From NCBI RefSeq assembly GCF_023634805.2, contig NZ_CP106881.1:744001-808000 (forward strand): DNA of 64,000 bases. Direction: 5' to 3'. This document shows positions 56,307 through 64,000 of this stretch, in pieces. The position numbers and the translations under genes were made by a program. The notes below the pieces were generated by a model, which was not told the DNA's origin, did not search any database, and saw only the letters and a program-made list of their open reading frames with translations. Position 1 is the stretch's first letter, and every line of letters starts with the position of its first letter. This DNA comes from Comamonas endophytica. GTDB taxonomy: Bacteria; Pseudomonadota; Gammaproteobacteria; Burkholderiales; Burkholderiaceae_C.

Positions 56307-57100
56307 GGCGCTCGAGCTCCCCTCCGATCCACACCGTCGCCGACATCGCGCAAGCGCGCCGTGCCGGGCAGCTGGCCGCCGAGGTGCTGGCCATGCTGGT
56401 GCCGCATGTACGCGCCGGCGTGAGCACCAACCAGCTCGACAAGCTTTGCCATGACTACATCGTCGACACGCTGGGCTGCATCCCCGCCAACATCGGCTAC
56501 CACGGCTACACCAAGACCATCTGCGCCTCGGTCAACCATGTCGTGTGCCATGGCATCCCCTCGGACCGCGAGGTCCTCAAGGATGGCGACATCGTCAACG
56601 TTGACGTGGCGCTGATCAAGGACGGCTGGTTCGGCGACACCAGCCGCATGTACATGGTGGGCGAGCCGCGCGCCCAGGCGCGGCGCCTGGTGCGCACCGC
56701 CTATGAGGCCATGCGCGCGGGCGTGCAGGCGGTGCGCCCCGGCGCGACGCTGGGCGATGTCGGACATGCCATTGAAAGCGTGGCCCGGCGCGCACGCTTC
56801 ACGGTGGTGCAGGAGTATTGCGGCCACGGCATCGGCCGCATCTACCACGACACGCCCGACGTGCTGAACTACGGCACGCCCGGCCAGGGCCTGAAGCTCG
56901 AGCCCGGCATGATCTTCACCATCGAGCCCATGCTCAACGCCGGCAAGGCCGCGACGCGCGAGCTCAGCGACGGCTGGACCGTGATCACCAACGACAAGTC
57001 GCTGTCCGCCCAGTGGGAGCACATGGTCTGCGTGACCGAGACCGGCTATGAAGTGCTGACCCCCTGGCCCGAGGGCACGGGCGACTACCCTGCCCTCTGA
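56303..57100 (+). CDS. map: Type I methionine aminopeptidase
   Basis: Metalloprotease that removes the starting methionine, 265 residues. The pita-bread fold motifs are present: NIGYHGYTKTICASVNHVVC with the substrate His, DGDIVNVDVALIKDGWFGDT with two metal aspartates, EYCGHGIGRIYHDTPDVLNY with the metal His, FTIEPMLNAGK with the metal Glu and SAQWEHMVCVTE with the last Glu. It overlaps the ParD-like gene by ATGA and is followed after 8 bases by an SMR gene. It is probably an accessory copy, since the essential map is usually next to rpsB, not seen here. Confidence 0.95.
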   Translation: MRRSSSPPIHTVADIAQARRAGQLAAEVLAMLVPHVRAGVSTNQLDKLCHDYIVDTLGCIPANIGYHGYTKTICASVNHVVCHGIPSDREVLKDGDIVNVDVALIKDGWFGDTSRMYMVGEPRAQARRLVRTAYEAMRAGVQAVRPGATLGDVGHAIESVARRARFTVVQEYCGHGIGRIYHDTPDVLNYGTPGQGLKLEPGMIFTIEPMLNAGKAATRELSDGWTVITNDKSLSAQWEHMVCVTETGYEVLTPWPEGTGDYPAL

Positions 57101-57108
57101 CGCTCGCC

Positions 57109-57444
57109 ATGTCCATCAGCTATCTCTATCTGGCGCTGGCCATCGTCTGCGAGGTCATCGCCACCTCTTTCCTCAGGAGCGCCGAGGGCTTCACGCGGCT
57201 GTGGCCCTCGGTCATCACGGCCACGGGCTATGCGCTGGCCTTTTTCTTTCTCTCGCTGACGCTGCGCACCGTGCCCACGGGCGTGGCCTATGCCATCTGG
57301 TCCGGTGCCGGCATCGTGCTGGTTTCGGCCATCGCCTGGTTCTGGCAGGGACAGACGCTCGATGCCGCGGCGCTGATCGGCATGGGGCTGATCGTGGCGG
57401 GGGTGGTGGTGATCCAGGTGTTTTCGCGGTCTGTGGGGCATTGA
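57109..57444 (+). CDS. Small multidrug resistance (SMR) transporter, EmrE-like
   Basis: Four-helix membrane exporter of 111 residues, the standard SMR length. The essential glutamate is in LALAIVCEVIATSFLRSAEG, followed by GFTRLWPSVITATGYALAFF, VPTGVAYAIWSGAGIVLVSA and a final helix MGLIVAGVVVIQVFS; these match EmrE-type quaternary cation exporters better than Gdx guanidinium exporters, but specificity is not proven. It begins 8 bases after map, so it is probably the last gene of that operon. A repeat unit starts 43 bases after its stop. Confidence 0.92.
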   Translation: MSISYLYLALAIVCEVIATSFLRSAEGFTRLWPSVITATGYALAFFFLSLTLRTVPTGVAYAIWSGAGIVLVSAIAWFWQGQTLDAAALIGMGLIVAGVVVIQVFSRSVGH

Positions 57445-57487
57445 GGGCCAGCGACCTGGAGGAAGGCCCCCCGGCACTTGAGGGGGG

Positions 57488-57577
57488 CCGTCCGCCCTTC
57501 GAAGGGCTCAGGGCGAACGACGGTGGATGGGGTGGTCTGCCACCGTTCGTCCTGATCTTGCCGAAGGACGAGCGGCC
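57488..57577. repeat. Dispersed palindromic repeat copy 2
   Basis: A degenerate inverted repeat: left arm CTTCGAAGGGCTCAGGGCGA then ACGACGGTGG, right arm CCACCGTTCGTCCTGATCTT then GCCGAAGGACG. It is the same family as the units at 51011 and 62889 but with more mismatches. It could act as a transcript-end structure for the map-SMR operon. Confidence 0.75.
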
Positions 57578-57879
57578 TCGCTGCAAACTGGGAACGTGCT
57601 CCGCAGGCAGGCACAACCTGGAGGCCACAACGTTCCAAATACCCTTTTCCACACATATTTCCCCATCAAACCTCTCAGGAATTACGCCTCATTCATCCAA
57701 TCCTGAGCTTTCTGCACTTACTGAAAACAAGAAATAACCATATGAAACATGGACTTGCGATGCCATGAAAATGCCGCCGTGCATTTTCCGAACAGTCCAA
57801 CTCTCATGTCTTATATAAAACATCATTTATCAAAAAGAAAACGGTGGCCGCACGGCCGCAAGCTTCCTACAATGACGTT

Positions 57880-57993
57880 CTTTCCCGCATGAGGCGCCGC
57901 CCTCGCCGCGGAAATCACGGACAACAGAGGACCACCCCGGCATGTACCGGGGCGGAGGAGACCGGCCCGCATCGCAAGGTGCGGGCCATTTTT
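57880..57993 (+). ncRNA. Candidate small RNA or dnaG leader attenuator
   Basis: A transcript starting after the TACAAT element at 57868-57873 and ending at the terminator at 57964-57993 would be about 115 bases. It would hold two hairpins (57935-57952 and 57964-57987) separated by GGAGGAGA, a ribosome-site-like loop. It may be an independent small RNA or the attenuated leader of dnaG. The -35 is poor and no known RNA family was recognised. Confidence 0.35.
57964..57993 (+). terminator. Strong rho-independent terminator just upstream of dnaG
   Basis: An 8-base stem GGCCCGCA (57964-57971) with TGCGGGCC (57980-57987) and an 8-base loop, followed by ATTTTTA. It lies 86 bases before the dnaG start. 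In E. coli a terminator also precedes dnaG, between it and rpsU, to limit primase; rpsU is absent here. Confidence 0.85.
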
Positions 57994-58079
57994 ATGGGCG
58001 TGGCATTGGCGCTGCAGGATGCACGGGCGCCTTGCCCCTGCCGGGCCGCGGCGGCGCCGGATGGTTCAAAATACGGCCG

Positions 58080-60065
58080 GTGTCCATTCCCCAAACGTTC
58101 ATCCAAGAGCTGCTGTCCCGCGTGGACGTGGTCGACATCGTCGGCCGCTACGTGCAGCTGCGCAAGGGCGGCGCGAACTTCATGGGGCTGTGCCCCTTCC
58201 ATGGCGAGAAGTCGCCGTCGTTCAGCGTCAGCCCCTCCAAACAGTTCTACCACTGCTTCGGCTGCGGCAAGAATGGCAATGCCATCGGCTTCCTGATGGA
58301 GCATGCCGGCATGGGCTTCGTCGAAGCCGTGCAGGACCTTGCCGGCCAGGTCGGCCTGGTCGTGCCCCAGGATGACCTGAGCCCGCAGGAGCGCCAGCGC
58401 CAGGCCGCGCAGAAGGAAAAGCAGGCGACGCTCAGCGACGTGCTGGAAAAAGCCGGCGATGCCTACCGCCGCCATCTCAAGGATTCGCCCCACGCCATCG
58501 CCTACCTCAAGCGCCGCGGCGTCACGGGCGCCACGGCGGCGCGCTTCGGCCTGGGCTATGCGCCCGAGGGCTGGCGCAGCCTGGCCAGCGTCTTTGCCCA
58601 GTATGACGACCCGCTGCTGCACGAGAGCGGGCTGGTGATCGTCAACGAGGAGGACAACAAGCGCTACGACCGCTTCCGCGACCGCTTGATGTTCCCGATC
58701 CGCAACGTCAAGGGCGAGTGCATCGGCTTCGGCGGCCGGGTGTTCGGCGACGAGAAGCCCAAATACCTCAATTCCCCCGAAACCCCGGTCTTCCACAAGG
58801 GGCGCGAGCTCTACGGCCTGTTCGAGGCGCGCAACGCGCTGCGCGAGATGGGCTATGCGCTGGTGACCGAAGGCTATATGGACGTGGTGGCGCTGGCCCA
58901 GCTGGGCTTCGCCAATGCAGTGGCCACTTTGGGCACGGCCTGCACGCCCGACCATGTGCAGAAGCTGTTCCGCTTCACAGACTCCGTGGTCTTCAGCTTC
59001 GACGGTGACGCCGCCGGCCGGCGCGCGGCGCACAAGGCGCTCGAAGCCGCGCTGCCCTATGCCACCGATACGCGCAGCCTCAAGTTCCTGTTCCTGCCGG
59101 CCGAGCACGACCCCGACAGCTTCATCCGCGAATTCGGCAGCGATGCCTTTGCGCGCCAGGTCGGCGATGCCAAGCCATTGAGCCGCTTCCTGATCGATGC
59201 CGCCAGCGAAGGCTGCGACCTGGGCCTGGCCGAGGGCCGCGCGCGCATGGCCAGCAACGCGCGCCCGCTGTGGGCCCTGCTGCCCGATGGCGTGCTCAAG
59301 CGCCAGCTGCTGGCGGAAATTGCCGAGCTGACCCAGCTGCAGCTGCAGGACCTGAGCGAGCTGTGGAGCAAGGAGCCCGCGCGTCCCGGCACACGCAGCG
59401 CCCCTGCCCCCAGCCCCGACGCCGGCAGCCATGGCGCCCCGCCTGACATGGGCTGGGCGCCCGACAGTGCCCCTGTGGAAAGCTACGGCCAGGCCAGCGC
59501 CAGCGGCCCCTGGAGTCCGAGCCCGGGCAAGGGCCGCAAATGGGAAAAAGGCAGCTGGGGGAAGGACCGCCAGCCGGCCAACCGCTTCGAGGCCGCCTCG
59601 CGCGGCCCGCGCAGCGCGCCGGCAACGCGCACCGACCAGGCGGCGCGGCTGCTCATGGCGCACATGGAATTCATGGAAGAGCTCTCGCACGAGGACTTCG
59701 ATGCGCTGTCGCGCTGCACCGCGCCGCATGGCGGCTTGTTTGCCTGGCTCGAGGCCCAATTTCAGGAGCATGGCGCGCAGCCCTGGGCGGTGCTGCGCGA
59801 GCGGCTGTGCGACTGCCTCGATGCCGATGTGGCACCGCTGGCGGAGAAGCTGATGACGGGGCCGCACGCCCAGCCCGAGGGCGAGCTGCCCGAGCTGCGG
59901 CGCGAGCTGCGCGGTGTGCTCAACCGCATCCTGATCGACCATCTCAAGCAGCAAACCCATGTTGCTGCAATGGCTGTTGCCACCAACCCGCTTGCGGCGC
60001 AGCAACTGCGCGATCTCTACGCGCGTTTGCAGTTTCTGCAAAATGAAATGCGCAATCCCTCTTGA
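58080..60065 (+). CDS. dnaG: DNA primase
   Basis: Primase of 661 residues that makes RNA primers at the replication fork. The N-terminal CHC2 zinc-binding domain has CPFHGEKSPSFSVSPSKQFY and HCFGCGKNG. The catalytic core has GFGGRVFGDEKPKYLNSPET and the TOPRIM segment (VTEGYMDVVALAQLGFANAV) with SFDGDAAGRRAA for metal binding. A Pro/Ser/Gly-rich linker (about 430-520) leads to the DnaB-binding C-terminal helices. The GTG at 58080 (SIPQTFIQELLSRVDVVD) matches family N-termini but has no clear ribosome site, which would keep primase levels low. It is followed after 262 bases by rpoD. Confidence 0.97.
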   Translation: MSIPQTFIQELLSRVDVVDIVGRYVQLRKGGANFMGLCPFHGEKSPSFSVSPSKQFYHCFGCGKNGNAIGFLMEHAGMGFVEAVQDLAGQVGLVVPQDDLSPQERQRQAAQKEKQATLSDVLEKAGDAYRRHLKDSPHAIAYLKRRGVTGATAARFGLGYAPEGWRSLASVFAQYDDPLLHESGLVIVNEEDNKRYDRFRDRLMFPIRNVKGECIGFGGRVFGDEKPKYLNSPETPVFHKGRELYGLFEARNALREMGYALVTEGYMDVVALAQLGFANAVATLGTACTPDHVQKLFRFTDSVVFSFDGDAAGRRAAHKALEAALPYATDTRSLKFLFLPAEHDPDSFIREFGSDAFARQVGDAKPLSRFLIDAASEGCDLGLAEGRARMASNARPLWALLPDGVLKRQLLAEIAELTQLQLQDLSELWSKEPARPGTRSAPAPSPDAGSHGAPPDMGWAPDSAPVESYGQASASGPWSPSPGKGRKWEKGSWGKDRQPANRFEAASRGPRSAPATRTDQAARLLMAHMEFMEELSHEDFDALSRCTAPHGGLFAWLEAQFQEHGAQPWAVLRERLCDCLDADVAPLAEKLMTGPHAQPEGELPELRRELRGVLNRILIDHLKQQTHVAAMAVATNPLAAQQLRDLYARLQFLQNEMRNPS

Positions 60066-60081
60066 AATAGCTGGACAAAGA

Positions 60082-60087
60082 TATAAT
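60082..60087 (+). promoter_or_regulatory. Possible -10 element for rpoD
   Basis: TATAAT, a consensus -10 hexamer, lies 16 bases after the dnaG stop. TTGAAA at 60062-60067 is only 14 bases upstream, too close for an ideal -35. If used, it gives rpoD a leader of about 235 bases with several hairpins, for example GCGTGG/CCACGC near 60255. Confidence 0.4.
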
Positions 60088-60327
60088 TAGGAGCTAGCGG
60101 CAAGAGCGACAGCAGCACCTCCGGGCCGGGTCAACGTGAAAAACACGTAAGTAGCAGCAACTGCACGGACCCAAATACCGCAAGGACTGCACCCCAAATG
60201 TTCGCCCATACATCTTGCCCGGGAGATCTTTCTCCGGACGCCCGTCCACCTTGCGTGGGCCCGCGTCCACGCGCCGCAGTTCCAGGCGCTTGCGTTTTCT
60301 TTGTTCGATTTTGCTTCAGAGGTGCTC

Positions 60328-62739
<2,412 letters not shown>

Positions 62740-62760
62740 GCAATCGCCTCTGCGCCATGG

Positions 62761-62790
62761 AAAAAGCCATCCCTCGGGATGGCTTTTTTT
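62761..62790 (+). terminator. Rho-independent terminator of rpoD
   Basis: A stem AAAAAGCCATCC (62761-62772) with GGATGGCTTTTT (62777-62788), a 4-base loop and a run of seven Ts at 62784-62790. It lies 21 bases after the rpoD stop. Confidence 0.95.
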
Positions 62791-63070
62791 CGTTCGGGCT
62801 GAGCCCGTCTGGACGCCCCCGCCGAAGGATGGACGGCTTGGCTCGTGCACCTCGGGAAAGCCGTGCCGGCTTTTTCGCGCAGGCCCTTCATGGTTCGACG
62901 GGCTCACCACGAACGGTACAACATCCGTTCGTCCTGAGCTTGTCGAAGGATGGACGGCCGGCACTCAAGTCCCTCAACAGACCTTCGCCAAGCCCAGGAA
63001 GACCATTCATGCTTCGACAGTGCCCTGCGCCAAGCTCGGCACGAACGGTGTAGAAACTTTCGCCCCGGTC
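62791..63070. repeat. Repeat-filled intergenic region between rpoD and the oxygenase gene
   Basis: No gene is visible in 62740-63070 (331 bases). After the rpoD terminator come a degenerate repeat (62791-62836), an intact inverted pair (62889-62959, see separate entry) and another decayed copy (63009-63050, with CTTCGACAG and CACGAACGGTG). This is the densest cluster of the dispersed repeat in the window. It separates convergent genes, a common site for such elements. Confidence 0.65.
62889..62959. repeat. Dispersed palindromic repeat copy 3
   Basis: Inverted arms GGTTCGACGGGCTCACCACG then AACGG (62892-62916) and CCGTTCGTCCTGAGCTTGTC then GAAGGATGG (62925-62953), ending GACGGCC. The right arm is nearly identical to the unit at 51032-51066 over about 34 bases. 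Confidence 0.8.
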
Positions 63071-64000
63071 TCAATACGCCTTGAAATTCGCCGCCACCCG
63101 CTGATTCAGATAGTCCCCCGCAGCAATAGGCGGATATTTCTTCCCCGGTCCCTCGATGAGCGCATCGCGGTTGGCCTGCGCAAAGAACGCCAGGCTGTAG
63201 CGCGGCCCCATGTATTCCCCGGGCAGCGGGTTCTTCACGCGGTGGAAGTTCGAGGGCAGCTGGTCGTCGCTCCAGCGCATCAGCATGTCGCCGATATTGC
63301 AGGTGATCGCCTTCTCGTCGGGCTCGACCGAGGTCCACTTCTGGCTGTCCATTTCCTTGCCCGGGCAGACCTGCAGCCCGCCCTGCCCCTGGCGCTGGAA
63401 CAGCAGGCTCAGGCAGTCGAAGTCGGTGTGCGCGCCGGCGCGCCACAGGCCCAGGCTGGCCTGTTGTTCCGGGGGCGTGGCGAAGTAGTGCAGCAGGCGC
63501 AAGGTGCTCTGGTAGCTGGGCTGCGCCGGGTCGTGCGCGCGCAGGAAGAATTCGTCGTCGAAGCCCAGCTTCCAGGCAAAGCACGACAGCACCTGCATCG
63601 CCACCCGCCAGCACTGGCCCTCGAAGGCCAGCATCGTTGCCTGGAAACCGGCCAGTTCCTGCTCGGTGGGCCACAGGCCGTGCATATGCGGGCGCGTGAT
63701 CTGGTAGGACTCCTTCTGGTCGGGCGTGCCGGTCGAGGGGCGCACCTGGGCGCGGCTTTCCCAGCCCACGTTCAGCGCTTTCTTCAGCGGGTATTGGGCC
63801 TTGACGGCATCGGGCAGCGCAAAGAAGCGCTCGGCCATGGCAAAGGCTTCATGCACGTCGTCCAGCGCGATGCCGTGGTTCACGACCTGGAAGAAGCCGA
63901 CGTCGACGGCGGCATCCCAGAGCTGGTTGGCGATCTCGATCTTGCGCTCGGCAAAATCCGACAGGTCGATGCGGCGGATCTCGCGGCAGCGGCTCTCGCT
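63071..64000 (-). CDS. Isopenicillin-N-synthase-like 2-oxoglutarate/Fe(II) oxygenase, partial
   Basis: Partial at the right edge: 309 codons are present and only the first few residues are missing, since the typical N-terminal RRIDLSDFAERKIEIANQLW and VGFFQVVNHGI are visible. The DIOX_N region is followed by the Fe(II) 2-oxoglutarate dioxygenase domain with HTDFD (His and Asp ligands), NFHRVKNP (second His ligand) and RYSLAFFAQAN (co-substrate Arg). Members include plant-type hydroxylases and bacterial oxidases of diverse substrates; the substrate is not known. It converges with rpoD across a repeat-rich 331-base gap. Confidence 0.9.
   Translation of the reverse strand, partial: SESRCREIRRIDLSDFAERKIEIANQLWDAAVDVGFFQVVNHGIALDDVHEAFAMAERFFALPDAVKAQYPLKKALNVGWESRAQVRPSTGTPDQKESYQITRPHMHGLWPTEQELAGFQATMLAFEGQCWRVAMQVLSCFAWKLGFDDEFFLRAHDPAQPSYQSTLRLLHYFATPPEQQASLGLWRAGAHTDFDCLSLLFQRQGQGGLQVCPGKEMDSQKWTSVEPDEKAITCNIGDMLMRWSDDQLPSNFHRVKNPLPGEYMGPRYSLAFFAQANRDALIEGPGKKYPPIAAGDYLNQRVAANFKAY

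Larger units (their letters stand above)
57445..58079. other. 635-base non-coding stretch between the SMR gene and dnaG
   Basis: No credible protein gene. It holds, in order: a dispersed palindromic repeat (57488-57577); an AT-rich region (about 57620-57850) with low coding character; a TACAAT -10-like hexamer at 57868-57873; a GC hairpin CCCCGG/CCGGGG at 57935-57952; a purine-rich GGAGGAG; and a strong terminator at 57964-57993. The last 86 bases are the dnaG leader. The ORFs crossing it have no family features. Confidence 0.7.

Noticed and set aside
56058..57100. Classical ParDE toxin-antitoxin pair
   Set aside because: No ParE-like toxin frame exists; the partner is clearly a type I methionine aminopeptidase.
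57880..57993. Guanidine (mini-ykkC) riboswitch next to the SMR gene
   Set aside because: The two hairpins lack the ACGR loop motifs, and the element is downstream of the SMR gene, not in its leader.

Overview
The window is GC-rich and almost fully coding. It looks like a chromosomal segment of a Comamonadaceae betaproteobacterium (Comamonas/Acidovorax/Delftia type). The evidence is the gene order ndk-rlmN-pilW-rodZ-ispG-hisS-yfgM-bamB-der-hfq-hflX-hflK-hflC-hisZ-purA, the presence of HisZ, a Bug-type (TctC) binding protein, a long Lys/Ala-rich N-terminus on RpoD, and dispersed 'TTCGTCCTGAGC..GTCGAAGGATGGACGG' repeats. No rRNA, tRNA, CRISPR array, complete insertion sequence or prophage was found.

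Layout. 1-5 kb (minus): the end-truncated gene of a luciferase-like flavin monooxygenase, a Bug-type solute-binding protein, and a PAS-PAS-GAF-GGDEF-EAL c-di-GMP protein. 5-7 kb (plus): two membrane genes built from tandem GYF_2-RDD units. 7-16 kb (minus): a potassium operon read porin-kdpA-kdpB-kdpC-small gene-kdpD-kdpE, headed by a region with repeated CRTAAATTC operator-like boxes. 16-21 kb: an aldehyde dehydrogenase, a lipoprotein, a PEBP protein, xthA and a two-domain stress-type protein. 21-27 kb (minus): nitrogen control, glnA-(secreted protein)-glnL-glnG, with a textbook sigma-54 promoter and two NtrC boxes lying inside the end of the upstream molybdopterin-binding-domain gene. 27-31 kb (minus): EI24 membrane protein, sterol desaturase, polysaccharide deacetylase and a beta-propeller protein.

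31-53.5 kb (minus) is a housekeeping block: purine salvage and synthesis, HisZ, the HflKC/HflX/Hfq group, ribosome assembly (Der), outer-membrane assembly (BamB), HisRS, isoprenoid synthesis (IspG), cell shape (RodZ), pilus biogenesis (PilW), RlmN, Ndk, two pseudouridine synthases, ScpB, NlpD, Pcm and SurE. 53.6-62.7 kb (plus): a quinone oxidoreductase, GltS, a ParD-like regulator overlapping a methionine aminopeptidase, an SMR transporter, then dnaG and rpoD. The right edge holds a 2-oxoglutarate/Fe(II)-type oxygenase on the minus strand.

The observations most worth following are: (i) a small, translationally coupled gene between kdpC and kdpD; (ii) the porin at the head of the kdp operon with its repeat-rich control region; (iii) the ParD-like/Map overlapping pair with a near-leaderless promoter and a dyad over the -10; (iv) a strong terminator with a possible small RNA or attenuator just before dnaG; and (v) three related GYF-RDD units, one of them decayed.
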